NCBI GenBank assembly: GCA_947624985.1
Contig: CANQMO010000007.1
Span: forward strand, 38,599 to 102,598
Direction of reading: 5' to 3'
Origin: an uncultured Oscillospiraceae bacterium
Lineage (GTDB): Bacteria > Bacillota > Clostridia > Oscillospirales > Oscillospiraceae
DNA: 64,000 nucleotides
Shown: positions 1-7,732 of the stretch, one piece after another
Layout of the letters: each line of letters opens with the position of its first letter
Numbering within the stretch: position 1 is the first letter of the stretch
Made by a program: the position numbers and the translations under genes
The notes under the pieces: model-generated
What the model saw: the letters and a program-made list of their open reading frames with translations, nothing else
What the model was told of the DNA's origin: nothing
Databases searched by the model: none

Positions 1-416
1 ATATAGGCGGACAGCTTGTCGGCGGCCTTCACCAGCGGCTTCAAGTCCGGGTCCGGCCCGGCCAGCAGCGGCTCATAGGCCGGACGCAGCTCCTCCGGCA
101 GCATATCCAGCAGCTTGGCCGAGGCCTCCGCCTCCACCTGCCGGTAGGCCGCCTGGATGGATTCGTTGCGGTACTTGATGGGCGTGGGAAGATCGCCGGT
201 GAGGATCTCCCCGGCGTCATGGAAAAGAGCCGCGGCGGCGGCGGCGTTGGGGTCGCTCTCGCCGCCGAACACGTCTCGCCGGATCACCGCCAGCGCGTGA
301 GCCAGCACCGCCACCATGTGGCTGTGCTCCTGCACGTTCTCCGGCGTCACCGAGCGCATGAGCGCCCAGCGGCTGATGTTCTTCATCCGGGCGATGAGGG
401 CGTAAAAGTTGTCCAT
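1..416 (-). CDS. HD-domain 5'-deoxynucleotidase, YfbR-like (C-terminus outside window)
   Basis: The readable N-terminal ~138 residues belong to the HD phosphohydrolase superfamily. RW at residues 16-17, EHS at 30-32, FHD at 65-67 and GDLPTP at 74-79 match the E. coli YfbR pattern closely. YfbR-type enzymes remove the 5'-phosphate from deoxynucleoside monophosphates in the cytoplasm, using a divalent metal held by the H and D residues, in dNMP turnover and thymidylate supply. The start is the ATG at 416, with an AAGGATGG Shine-Dalgarno just upstream; a longer overlapping frame starting at 426 is out of phase with the family. The gene is divergent from the membrane protein at 535 and has its own promoter. 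The C-terminal metal-binding Asp lies beyond the window edge. Confidence 0.85.
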   Translation of the reverse strand, partial: MDNFYALIARMKNISRWALMRSVTPENVQEHSHMVAVLAHALAVIRRDVFGGESDPNAAAAAALFHDAGEILTGDLPTPIKYRNESIQAAYRQVEAEASAKLLDMLPEELRPAYEPLLAGPDPDLKPLVKAADKLSAY

Positions 417-446
417 CCCGTACCATCCTTGCTCAGAGTATCCTTC

Positions 447-508
447 ACTATATCATATGTATCCGGATTTTTCAATCACTTGTGATTTCGGCCCGGGCAC
501 GGTATAAT
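447..508. promoter_or_regulatory. Divergent sigma-A promoters
   Basis: On the plus strand TTGTGA (480-485) and TATAAT (503-508) are separated by 17 bp and precede the gene at 535. On the minus strand TTGAAA (475-470) and TATAGT (452-447) are also 17 bp apart and face the YfbR-like gene. The two core promoters lie back to back, so a single bound factor could affect both. Confidence 0.6.
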
Positions 509-534
509 GGGTCCGAAAGAGAAAGGAGCGGGCC

Positions 535-1818
535 ATGGATCTTCCCTTTCTGGACCGGGCCCGATGGGTCACGGATAAATTCATACTGCTGATGTTGGGC
601 GTGTTCCCGCTGTTCGTGGGCTTCCAGGGCTACGACAACGGTACCGCCTCCAAGTTCTGGTTTTTCGCCGTGGCCACCGGGGTGTGGGCGGCGGTCGCCG
701 GAGCGCTGCTGGTGTGCGGGCTGCTGGCCGGGGAGCGGTACAGCCCCCGCGTGCGTCCGGCCCACATCGCCATTGGCGTGTTTCTGGCGGCGGGGGCCGT
801 GTCCGCCGCCGCGTCGGAGTACGGCACGGTGTGCCTCGTGGGCGGCAACCGCTATGACGGATATCTGACCACCGCGCTGTACGGCGTCATATTTTACGGC
901 GTGTCCATGCTGGGCCGGCCCCGGCGGCGGTATGTGTGGGCGCTGGGACTGTCCTCGGCCATATGCTGCGCCATCGCCGTGGCGCAGCTTTTCGGGCTGG
1001 ACCCGCTGGGATTTTACCCGGACGGGACCAATTACTACGACAAATTCATCGCCTACAACAGCGCCTTTCTGGGCACCATCGGCAACACCGGGCTGCTGGC
1101 GGCCTATCTGTGCCTGGCGGCGCCGCTGCTGACGGTGTACGCCGCGCTGAGCGGGAAAAAGTGGGACAGGGCGCTGTTTCTGCCGGCGGCGCTGGATCTG
1201 GGCATTCTGGCGGCCTGCGACGTGGACGCGGGGGCGGTGGCTCTGGCGGGCTGCGTGCTGATCGCCGGGCCCGTGACGCTGCAAAAGGACCGGGCGGCCC
1301 GGATCGCGGGCTGCGCCAGCGCCGGCGTCACGCTGGCCGGACTGGGGACGCTCTGGTTCTGGCCGGGCAGGAGCGGGCTTTTCTATGAAATGAGCCAGGT
1401 GCTCCACGGCCACCTGGCGGACGAGTTCGGCTCCCACCGGGGCCAGATATGGAAACAGGGCTGGCGGCTTTTCAGGGAACACCCCTGGCTGGGCACCGGA
1501 CCGGGCACCACCGGGCTGCGCTTCGACATCCAGTGGGTCAGCGAGGTGCGCCACTCCATCGCCCATGTGCGCAACGCCCACAACGTGTACCTGGGCTACC
1601 TGATGAACATCGGCATTTTTGGCCTGGCGGCCTATCTGGCCGCCATGGGGTGCAGCGCGGTCACATGGATCAGACGCCGGAAGGAAGGGCCCCTGTATCC
1701 GGCGCTGGGAGCGGCGCTGGTGTGCTATTTCATCCAGGACTTCTTCGGTCTGGGCCTGAGCCTGACCGCCCCCATGGCTTGGGTCCTCTGGGGCCTGCTG
1801 GAGACGGATACAAAGTGA
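535..1818 (+). CDS. O-antigen ligase/polymerase-like (Wzy/WaaL) membrane protein
   Basis: A 427-residue polytopic membrane protein with about ten hydrophobic segments. Around residues 295-330 it has a short extracytoplasmic stretch with the pattern RGQIWKQGWRLFREHPWLG followed by GTGPGT, typical of the Wzy_C/O-antigen ligase superfamily, which joins undecaprenyl-linked glycans or polymerises them on the outer face of the membrane. A preceding GGNRYDGY motif is also common in Gram-positive members. The start follows GAAAGGAG at good spacing. No glycosyltransferases or polysaccharide genes are adjacent, so the glycan it acts on cannot be inferred. Transcription probably ends at the hairpin just downstream, shared with the convergent gene. 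Confidence 0.75.
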   Translation: MDLPFLDRARWVTDKFILLMLGVFPLFVGFQGYDNGTASKFWFFAVATGVWAAVAGALLVCGLLAGERYSPRVRPAHIAIGVFLAAGAVSAAASEYGTVCLVGGNRYDGYLTTALYGVIFYGVSMLGRPRRRYVWALGLSSAICCAIAVAQLFGLDPLGFYPDGTNYYDKFIAYNSAFLGTIGNTGLLAAYLCLAAPLLTVYAALSGKKWDRALFLPAALDLGILAACDVDAGAVALAGCVLIAGPVTLQKDRAARIAGCASAGVTLAGLGTLWFWPGRSGLFYEMSQVLHGHLADEFGSHRGQIWKQGWRLFREHPWLGTGPGTTGLRFDIQWVSEVRHSIAHVRNAHNVYLGYLMNIGIFGLAAYLAAMGCSAVTWIRRRKEGPLYPALGAALVCYFIQDFFGLGLSLTAPMAWVLWGLLETDTK

Positions 1819-1834
1819 CCGGCGGACAAAATAC

Positions 1835-1861
1835 GAGCGCACCGCGAAAAGCGGTGCGCTC
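1835..1861. terminator. Bidirectional hairpin between convergent genes
   Basis: An 11-bp perfect stem, GAGCGCACCGC and its complement, closes a GAAAA loop. It sits between the stop codons of the convergent genes at 1818 and 1876. The following T content is weak, so termination efficiency is uncertain. Confidence 0.6.
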
Positions 1862-1875
1862 GCTGTTATCTGCAT

Positions 1876-3774
1876 TTATGTGTCGCTGCCGTCGCTGTTG
1901 TCGTAAGGAACGACGTTCTGGGTGTCGGTGGAGGTGCTCGTCTCCTGCTGGGGAGGCGACTGGGTCTCTTCACCGCCACCGCCGCCGCCACCACCGCCGC
2001 CGCCGGTGGAGCCCTCGCCGCTCACATAGGGCGTGGGCGAGGGGGACGGGGTGGGCGTGGTCTCCGGCGTGGCGTTGGTGCGGATGAGGGTGCCGGCGTA
2101 GGTCCGGACGATCTGGCCGGTGTAGCTGCCGATGAAGTTGATACACACCACCACGGTGCTGTTGTTATAGACCCGGGCGGAGATGGTGTAGTCCGTGCCC
2201 AGCATAAGGGGCCGGTCGCCGTCCATGATGACCAGGGTCTCCAGATTGGTCTCCTCGCTGATGGCGGGGACGGTGATCTGGCTGGGCAGGGTGGTGATAA
2301 GACCGGCGGGAGCGGCCATCTCCTCGTTGAGCTTGAAGGCCATCAGCTGCTTCGCCTGTCCCTGATCGTCTGTGAAGGTGAATTGCAGCACCTCCCGGGT
2401 GAGGCTCTGGTCCGCGGCGGGCGCGGCGCCGCCCAGATACACCGGATCGGATATCTGAGGCGTCGTCTGGCCGTTTTCATCCGTGGTCACGGTCCCGGCG
2501 GGGAAGGCATCGTCGGTGATCACCTCGGCGGCCATCTGCATGGCGTTCACATAGTACCGGCTGCCGTTCCTGTAGGTCAGAGTGGAGAGCGTCGAACCGT
2601 CGGCCAGCTCCGCCGTCTCAAGGAGGAAACGGGTGCGGGTCCTGTTGTCGTTGAGGAGCATGTTGACGTCCTCGTCGTCCAGATTCAGATAGGCGTCGTT
2701 GTTGCCGAAGGAGAAGCGGCGCTCGTCCTTATAGGCGTCCCGGTTGGACGTCCAGAGCATGCCCTGGGTGACGGGGCCGCCCAGGCACCAGGTGCCGTCC
2801 TCGGCCTGGATCAGGGGCATATCCACCGTGCGCATATTGGTGCCGTCCAGATTCACCAGCACGCTGGCCACGGGCGCGGGCGCGGCGGCGTCAGTGCCGT
2901 CCGCAGGCGCCTGCGCGGCGTCGGTGCCGTCCTGGGCTTCCACATAGGAGAAGCTCACATCGTCTTCCTCTTCGGCGTCGTCCTGCGCTTCGGCGTCCGC
3001 CTCGCCCCCGCCCTCGGCGGCGGTGGCGTCGGCGGGCAGACCGCTAACCAGCGCCAAAGCGTAGACCTGGTCGTCCTCAAGCTCGGAGGCCAGCGTGAAC
3101 GCCTGGGTCTGCACGGTGGGATATGTGCCGTAATCCACAGCCATGATGGGCGTGGGGGTGGGCTCCGGGGTGGGCTCGGGCGTAGCCGTGGGCTCCGGGG
3201 TGGGCTCCGGCGTGGCCGTGGGCTCCGGCTCGGAGCTTATGACCTGGAAGGCAAAGGGCGAAAAGCTGTCCGCCAGGAAGGTGACGGAGTTGTTTTGGAT
3301 GGTATATGTACCGATAAGATCCCACACGGCGGTGCCCGCGTTGTAATGGTGTACCGCGAGGCCGTCTCCGTCGGTAAAGCTGGGATCGCTGACGGTCACA
3401 TACACCGGCTCGGACTGCTCGTTCTTACCGGTCCAGGCGATGTCCAGCAGGATCACATCCTCCTCCGGGGGGATGGTATCGGGCCGCTGGGTGCCTTCGG
3501 TGACGGAAAGATTGCCGGCGGCGTTCTTGCCGTTGCTATACTCCGCGCCCACCTGGGTAAAGATCCCGGGCGCGATGTCGGCCTGGGCGTTGCCGCCGTC
3601 GCCGATGCCAAGGCTGCTCATCAGGGTGCTGCCAAACATCTGCCACAGCAGGAAGCACAGCGCCGCAACGGCGATCAGAAGGACGAGTACCAGGACCCAG
3701 ACCTTCCAGGAAGAATTGGATTTGGACCTTGATTTGGTGCTTTGCGCGCGAGGCGCCATGTGACTACCAGCCAT
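1876..3774 (-). CDS. Membrane-anchored Pro/Thr- and Gly-rich surface protein, unknown function
   Basis: A 632-residue protein with a short basic cytoplasmic N-terminus, one transmembrane helix at about residues 23-46 (WVLVLVLLIAVAALCFLLW), and a large extracellular part. The middle carries a (T/A)PEPTPEP-type proline-rich spacer at about residues 182-210, followed by a strongly acidic Asp/Glu/Ala-rich stretch. The C-terminus has a TPTPSPSPTP linker, a run of eleven glycines and a polar tail. No enzyme motif was found, nor an LPxTG sorting signal. The composition suggests a wall-spanning surface protein held by its N-terminal helix. An alternative ATG, six codons in, is possible; AAGG precedes the first ATG at about 10 bases. 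I do not recognise the family. Confidence 0.7.
   Translation of the reverse strand: MAGSHMAPRAQSTKSRSKSNSSWKVWVLVLVLLIAVAALCFLLWQMFGSTLMSSLGIGDGGNAQADIAPGIFTQVGAEYSNGKNAAGNLSVTEGTQRPDTIPPEEDVILLDIAWTGKNEQSEPVYVTVSDPSFTDGDGLAVHHYNAGTAVWDLIGTYTIQNNSVTFLADSFSPFAFQVISSEPEPTATPEPTPEPTATPEPTPEPTPTPIMAVDYGTYPTVQTQAFTLASELEDDQVYALALVSGLPADATAAEGGGEADAEAQDDAEEEDDVSFSYVEAQDGTDAAQAPADGTDAAAPAPVASVLVNLDGTNMRTVDMPLIQAEDGTWCLGGPVTQGMLWTSNRDAYKDERRFSFGNNDAYLNLDDEDVNMLLNDNRTRTRFLLETAELADGSTLSTLTYRNGSRYYVNAMQMAAEVITDDAFPAGTVTTDENGQTTPQISDPVYLGGAAPAADQSLTREVLQFTFTDDQGQAKQLMAFKLNEEMAAPAGLITTLPSQITVPAISEETNLETLVIMDGDRPLMLGTDYTISARVYNNSTVVVCINFIGSYTGQIVRTYAGTLIRTNATPETTPTPSPSPTPYVSGEGSTGGGGGGGGGGGEETQSPPQQETSTSTDTQNVVPYDNSDGSDT
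3143..3230 (-). repeat. Imperfect tandem repeat coding for the PEPT spacer
   Basis: GGGCTCCGG and GTGGGCTC units recur in phase with codons and encode the repeated Pro-Glu-Pro-Thr spacer of the surface protein. It is a coding low-complexity repeat likely to vary in length between strains, not a CRISPR array. Confidence 0.6.
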
Positions 3775-3925
3775 AATATCACTACCTTATTCATAGGATG
3801 GACCCCATTATAAACGATTGGGAGGAAAAATACAACAAAAAATTACGAAAATTTGCGAAATGGTTAATTTTTTCTGAAAAGGGAGTGGCTTTGGGGCGGA
3901 TCGGACGGGGAAAATGAAATTTTCC

Positions 3926-3954
3926 TTGACAGTAAGGAGAGAAATATGTATAAT
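3926..3954 (+). promoter_or_regulatory. Consensus sigma-A promoter of the tRNA-Asp/tRNA-Thr operon
   Basis: TTGACA (3926-3931) and TATAAT (3949-3954) are both perfect consensus hexamers with a 17-bp spacer, 23 bp upstream of the first tRNA. This is the strongest-looking promoter in the window. Confidence 0.9.
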
Positions 3955-3977
3955 CAGAAAGCTCGCTGACAGCAAGT

Positions 3978-4054
3978 GGCCGAGTAGTTCAGTCGGTTAG
4001 AATGCCGGCCTGTCACGCCGGAGGTCGAGGGTTCAAGTCCCTTCTCGGTCGCCA
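3978..4054 (+). tRNA. tRNA-Asp(GTC)
   Basis: A 77-nt cloverleaf with CCA encoded. The acceptor stem GGCCGAG pairs with CTCGGTC, the anticodon loop reads CTGTCAC giving GTC, and the T arm GAGGG-TTCAAGT-CCCTT is intact. It abuts tRNA-Thr with no spacer and shares its promoter and terminator. Confidence 0.96.
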
Positions 4055-4130
4055 GCTGCTGTAGCTCAGTCGGTAGAGCGCGTCATTGGTAATGACGAGG
4101 TCGGCGGTCCGAATCCGCCCAGCAGCTCCA
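4055..4130 (+). tRNA. tRNA-Thr(GGT)
   Basis: A 76-nt cloverleaf with acceptor stem GCTGCTG/CAGCAGC, anticodon loop TTGGTAA (anticodon GGT), T stem GGCGG/CCGCC fully paired, and encoded CCA. It follows tRNA-Asp directly in one transcript. Confidence 0.96.
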
Positions 4131-4134
4131 AAGG

Positions 4135-4167
4135 AAAGCCCGCAACCATCACCGGTTGCGGGCTTTT
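4135..4167 (+). terminator. Intrinsic terminator of the tRNA operon
   Basis: A 13-bp stem, AAAGCCCGCAACC against GGTTGCGGGCTTT, with a 6-nt loop and a terminal T run, five bases after tRNA-Thr. Confidence 0.9.
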
Positions 4168-4243
4168 GCTTACGCGTAAAATCCTTGCTATTTTCCGGGC
4201 CGTCGGGTACAATGGAAAAAAGCGCAAAAAAGGAGACTTGAAA

Positions 4244-5161
4244 ATGCGTGACATCGAAAAATACCGGGGTATCATCCCCGCGTTTTACGCCTGCTATGAC
4301 GACACGGGCGCCATCAGCGCCTCCCGGACGAAGGCATGGACGGAGTACCTGCTGGACCGGGGCGTGAAGGGCGTCTATGTGTGCGGCTCCTCCGGGGAGT
4401 GTATCTACCAGGGGGTGGACGACCGCCGGCGGACCCTGGAGGCGGTCATGGAGGTCGCGAAGGGCAAAATGACGGTCATCGCCCATGTGGCCTGCAACAA
4501 CACCGCCGACAGCGCGGCCCTGGCCGCCCACGCGGAGAGCCTGGGAGTGGACGCCATCGCGGCCATTCCGCCCATCTACTTCCATCTGCCGGAGCACTCT
4601 ATCGCCCGGTACTGGAACGACATCTCCGCCGCCGCGCCCCACACGGATTTCATCATCTACAACATCCCCCAGCTGGCCGGCACGGCGCTGACCATGCCGC
4701 TGTTCCGCCAAATGCTGAAAAATCCCCGGGTGGCCGGGGTGAAAAACAGCTCCATGCCCATCCAGGACATCCAGATGTTCAAGGCCGAGGGCGGCGAGGG
4801 GTTCGCCGTGTTCAACGGCCCGGACGAGCAGATCGTGGGGGGCCTGGCCATCGGGGCGGACGGCTGTATCGGCGGCACCTACGGGGTCATGCCGGAGCTC
4901 TATCTGAAGATATACGAGCTGTGCCGGGCGGAAAAATATGCCGAGGCCCGGCCCATCCAGTACGTCTGCAATGACATCATCGCCGAGTTATGCGCCGGGC
5001 AGGGCCATATGTACGCCCTCATCAAGGCGGTGATCCGCCGCCGGACGGGGCTGGAGCTCGGGGGCGTGCGCAGCCCCCTGACAGACGTGGCCCCGGCGGA
5101 CGAGGCCCATGTGGTCAAGGCCGCGGCCATGATCGACCAGGCCATCGCCCGGTTCTGCTGA
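4244..5161 (+). CDS. Dihydrodipicolinate synthase / N-acetylneuraminate lyase family aldolase
   Basis: A 305-residue class I aldolase TIM barrel. GSSGE at 48-52 is the carboxylate-binding loop, Tyr139 in YNIPQLAG is the proton relay, and Lys167 in GVKNSS is the Schiff-base lysine. The family condenses or cleaves pyruvate with an aldehyde. GVKNSS and the QDIQMF stretch that follows look more like sialic-acid lyase (NanA) than DapA, so a pyruvate-releasing sugar-acid lyase is favoured, but no other nan genes lie nearby. The ATG at 4244 is preceded by AAAAAGGAG; an earlier in-frame ATG at 4166 lies inside the tRNA terminator and is rejected. It appears monocistronic. Confidence 0.85.
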   Translation: MRDIEKYRGIIPAFYACYDDTGAISASRTKAWTEYLLDRGVKGVYVCGSSGECIYQGVDDRRRTLEAVMEVAKGKMTVIAHVACNNTADSAALAAHAESLGVDAIAAIPPIYFHLPEHSIARYWNDISAAAPHTDFIIYNIPQLAGTALTMPLFRQMLKNPRVAGVKNSSMPIQDIQMFKAEGGEGFAVFNGPDEQIVGGLAIGADGCIGGTYGVMPELYLKIYELCRAEKYAEARPIQYVCNDIIAELCAGQGHMYALIKAVIRRRTGLELGGVRSPLTDVAPADEAHVVKAAAMIDQAIARFC

Positions 5162-5179
5162 GCGGGGTATCACAAGAGC

Positions 5180-5423
5180 ATATCGGCGGACGCGGGAGCG
5201 TCCGCCGATATTGAGCGGTCAAAAAACGAGTTTTTTGACCGCTCTGATAGAAACTGCTCGGCGGAAGTGAATCCCGCCGGCAGGAAGTCAAAAGCCTGTC
5301 GCACAACGGCTTTTGACTTCACAGGCGGCTTCGCCGCCTGGCTCGCCCTGACCGGGCTTCGCTCCCGTTTATCCTTTCTTTGACAGTCTGCATATCGGCG
5401 GACGCGGGAGCGTCCGCCGATAT
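5180..5423. repeat. Cluster of palindromic repeats bounded by a direct repeat
   Basis: This 244-bp intergenic block holds five perfect hairpins: 5181-5210 (13-bp stem, TATCGGCGGACGC, loop GGGA), 5213-5244 (14-bp stem, GAGCGGTCAAAAAA, loop CGAG), 5284-5320 (13-bp stem, GAAGTCAAAAGCC), 5322-5340 (8-bp stem, CAGGCGGC), and 5393-5422, an identical copy of the first. A weaker CGGCGG/CCGCCG stem lies at 5259-5279. The end copies form a 35-bp direct repeat (about 5178-5212 and 5390-5424). Short open frames across it read through hairpins and are not credible genes. It resembles a REP/MITE-like dispersed element; copy number elsewhere cannot be seen here. Confidence 0.7.
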
Positions 5424-5437
5424 TTATATGGCCGTAT

Positions 5438-6553
5438 TCAGGAAAAGAGCGCTCGCGCCGCGGCCCGGAACCGGGGGAGGGTATAGTCGAAAAAGGCCCG
5501 CATGGAGGCGCACCAGTAGTTCTCCGGCCCGGCGGGGCCATCCGTCCGGTCCCTCCGGCAGCCGCCCCGGCACAGGGGATAGTACCGGCATGCGCCGCAG
5601 GCCCCGGGCCGTCGGGCCCCCTCCGCCAGAAACCGTTCCATCACCGGCGAGGCCAGAGCCGCCGCCACCGACATGGTGTGGATATCGCCCAGCCGCCACG
5701 GGTCCAGCACATAAAAGTCGCAGGGATACAGCCCCCCGTCGGCCTCCGCCGCCAGATATCCGCCGCAGACCCCCGCCGCGGCGCAGGAGCTGGGGGGCAT
5801 GCCCGCCAGCAGCCGCAGCACGTCGTCAAAAAGCCGCACGCTCACATACACGCCGCTTTCCAGCTCTCGGTACCAGCTGTCGAAAAGGCCCTTCAAAAAC
5901 CCGCCGTAGGCCGCTGGCGTCAGGGACCAGGGAAGGCCGCCCCGGTCCGCCTCCAGCGGGTCCAGACAGGGGATGAATTGCAGGGGGTGATCGCCCAGCT
6001 TCCGCAGCGAGCGGTAGACCGCGCTTGGCGCGGCGGCCACGGGCCCCGTCACCACCGTGAGCAGATTGGTCTCCGCCCCGGCGGCGTCCAGCGTCTCCAG
6101 CGCCCGGACGGCCCGGTCCCAGGTGCCGCCGCCGGAGGCGTCCCGGCGGAAGCGGTCATGGATGGTCCGGGTCCCGTCCACAGACAGACCCACCAGAAAC
6201 CGCCTCTCCCGGAAAAACGCCGCCCATTCCCCGTCGATGGCAAGGCCGTTGGTCTGGATGGCGTAGGTGACATGAGCGCCCCCCGCCGCGGCCTTGTCCG
6301 CCATAGCCGCAAGATCCCGGAAAAAGTCCAACCCCGCCAGGGTGGGCTCGCCCCCCTGAAAAAGGAAGTGGACCGCCCCGTCCGGCCCGGCGTAGTCCAG
6401 ACCCGAGCGGATGAGCGCCTCCGCCGTCGCCCGGTCCATGAGCCCCATGCTCCGCCGGGTCCGGCTGGCGGCCACGTCGGCATAAAAGCAGTACCGGCAG
6501 GCCATGTCACAAAGACTGCTGGCCGGTTTTACGAGAAATGTGACGTTCGGCAT
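5438..6553 (-). CDS. Radical SAM/SPASM protein, anaerobic sulfatase-maturase (anSME)-like
   Basis: A 371-residue radical SAM enzyme. The N-terminal motif C15-DMA-C19-RY-C22 binds the SAM-cleaving [4Fe-4S] cluster, followed by the GGEPTLAG segment that contacts SAM. The C-terminal SPASM region carries further cysteines (CAAAGVCGGYL, PCDFYVLD, GACGACRYYPLCRGGC) for two auxiliary clusters. Known anSMEs oxidise a Cys or Ser in sulfatases to formylglycine. Length and N-terminus (PNVTFLVKPASSLCDM) fit that family well. The ATG at 6553 follows AGAGGAG; a longer in-frame extension to 6688 lacks family similarity. No sulfatase is encoded in the window, so the client is elsewhere or is a different peptide. 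Confidence 0.85.
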   Translation of the reverse strand: MPNVTFLVKPASSLCDMACRYCFYADVAASRTRRSMGLMDRATAEALIRSGLDYAGPDGAVHFLFQGGEPTLAGLDFFRDLAAMADKAAAGGAHVTYAIQTNGLAIDGEWAAFFRERRFLVGLSVDGTRTIHDRFRRDASGGGTWDRAVRALETLDAAGAETNLLTVVTGPVAAAPSAVYRSLRKLGDHPLQFIPCLDPLEADRGGLPWSLTPAAYGGFLKGLFDSWYRELESGVYVSVRLFDDVLRLLAGMPPSSCAAAGVCGGYLAAEADGGLYPCDFYVLDPWRLGDIHTMSVAAALASPVMERFLAEGARRPGACGACRYYPLCRGGCRRDRTDGPAGPENYWCASMRAFFDYTLPRFRAAARALFS

Positions 6554-6694
6554 GGGCCGCTCCTCTCTGCCGTTGACGGCGGGCTTGTCCCTATGAGCAT
6601 ACCATATAAAGGTCCCCGTGGCAAGACGGCGCGGCGCGGGCCTGTGGCCGCTTTTACCGGCGCGCCGTCCGGCCTCCCGCGTCGGCATAAAAGC

Positions 6695-6721
6695 TCCCCC
6701 GGCCTCTCACAGACCGGGGGA
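6695..6721 (-). terminator. Terminator after the PNPOx-fold gene
   Basis: An 8-bp stem, TCCCCCGG/CCGGGGGA, with an 11-nt loop. Read leftward it is followed by GCTTTTAT, so it fits the end of the transcript from 7145. It also separates that transcript from the radical SAM gene further left. Confidence 0.65.
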
Positions 6722-6752
6722 AGATTAACATAATATTATTTACATAATAACA

Positions 6753-7145
6753 TCAAAACCTGACCGTCTCAGGGGGCGCGGTGAAGGAACAGAAGGTGGC
6801 GGTGGCGTCGGTGAGATACAGCACCTCCGTATTGCCGTCGTTTTCGTCGTACATGCCCCGCAGGTCGGGATAGGCGTCCAGCATGCTCTTGCGGGCCTGG
6901 ACCCGGTCGTCCTCCACCAGCCGGCAGGCCACCCGGAGCCAGACGCCGTCCTTGAAGGCGCAGATCTCCGCTTTCGGGTCGGCCGCGAGCTGTTTGGCCA
7001 CGTCCTTGCTCCGGCCGGTCTGGATATACAGCCTGCCCTCAAAGAGGTGTATGGTGCCGAAAGGCCGCACCCGGGGCTGGTCCCCGTCCACCGTGGCCAG
7101 ATAATAGGTCCCCGCGTCCTTCAAAAAACGGTATACTTTTTCCAT
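6753..7145 (-). CDS. Pyridoxamine 5'-phosphate oxidase-fold (split-barrel flavin) protein
   Basis: A 130-residue single-domain split barrel. The sequence DAGTYYLATVDGDQPRVRPFG near the N-terminus is the usual flavin-phosphate-contacting start of the family, followed by LYIQTGRSKDVAKQL. Members bind FMN, F420 or heme and reduce varied substrates; the exact reaction cannot be predicted. It is about the normal length for the short clostridial subfamily. The gene is divergent from the Nudix gene and monocistronic, ending at the hairpin at 6695-6721. Confidence 0.8.
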   Translation of the reverse strand: MEKVYRFLKDAGTYYLATVDGDQPRVRPFGTIHLFEGRLYIQTGRSKDVAKQLAADPKAEICAFKDGVWLRVACRLVEDDRVQARKSMLDAYPDLRGMYDENDGNTEVLYLTDATATFCSFTAPPETVRF

Positions 7146-7176
7146 GGTTCAAACCTCCGCGGATGATATCGTGTAC

Positions 7177-7262
7177 AGTATAGTCTCTCCCGCCGGACCT
7201 GTCAATATTACAGGGGCGCCGGCTGGGCCGTACTTGCCGGGTGGGGCCGGATGGGGTATAAT
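7177..7262. promoter_or_regulatory. Divergent sigma-A promoters for the PNPOx-fold and Nudix genes
   Basis: On the minus strand TTGACA (7205-7200) and TATACT (7182-7177) have a 17-bp spacer. On the plus strand TTGCCG (7234-7239) and TATAAT (7257-7262) also have a 17-bp spacer. Confidence 0.7.
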
Positions 7263-7294
7263 CGGAGAAAAACCTGTGCCGGGAGGTGTGAGAT

Positions 7295-7672
7295 ATGGTG
7301 GAAGTGGTGGCGGCGCTCATATGGCGTGGGGACAGGTTCCTTATCTGTCAGCGGCCCGCCCACAAGGCCCGGGGGCTTTTGTGGGAGTTCGTGGGCGGCA
7401 AGGTGGAGCCGGGAGAGACCGGGGAGCAGGCTCTTGTCCGGGAGTGCGCAGAGGAGCTGGGCATAGAGGTCTCGGTGGGGGACGTGTTTATGGATGTGGT
7501 CCACGAGTATCCCGATATCACGGTCCATCTGACGCTGTTTTATGCCTCCGCCGCCGGGGAACCGCAGCTCCTGGAGCACAACGCCCTGGCGTGGATCACC
7601 GTGGACCAGATACCGCAGTACGCCTTCTGCCCGGCGGACGACGCGATATTGCAGCGGCTGATGAAAGAGTAA
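7295..7672 (+). CDS. Nudix hydrolase, MutT-like (8-oxo-dGTP diphosphatase type)
   Basis: A 125-residue Nudix protein. The complete Nudix box runs from about Gly34 to Gly56 (GGKVEPGETGEQ, then RECAEELG) and supplies the Mg-binding glutamates. Length, the KARGLLWEFVGGK lead-in and the lack of extra domains fit the MutT group, which hydrolyses oxidised purine nucleoside triphosphates to the monophosphate and keeps them out of DNA. Substrate is inferred from family only. The ATG has a GGGAGGTG Shine-Dalgarno. It is a single-gene unit between its own promoter and terminator. Confidence 0.85.
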   Translation: MVEVVAALIWRGDRFLICQRPAHKARGLLWEFVGGKVEPGETGEQALVRECAEELGIEVSVGDVFMDVVHEYPDITVHLTLFYASAAGEPQLLEHNALAWITVDQIPQYAFCPADDAILQRLMKE

Positions 7673-7677
7673 ACAGC

Positions 7678-7701
7678 GCCCCCGGTCGCAGGACCGGGGG
7701 C
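7678..7701 (+). terminator. Hairpin after the Nudix gene
   Basis: A 10-bp stem, GCCCCCGGTC/GACCGGGGGC, with loop GCAG, starting six bases past the stop codon. The T tract after it is poor; it may work in both directions between the convergent genes. Confidence 0.65.
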
Positions 7702-7732
7702 AATGATTTACATAATTTAGTTTACATAAATA

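Noticed and set aside
472..1875. A 467-codon minus-strand frame opposite the O-antigen ligase-like gene
   Set aside because: Composition is typical of an antisense shadow, and the plus-strand frame has transmembrane segments, a promoter and a Shine-Dalgarno.
3143..3230. Possible CRISPR-like array
   Set aside because: The units are contiguous, codon-phased and encode a Pro-rich spacer; there are no unique spacers and no cas genes.
5170..5541. Short open frames across the palindromic repeat block
   Set aside because: They cross several perfect hairpins, have no Shine-Dalgarno, and similar translations would arise from any copy of such a repeat.
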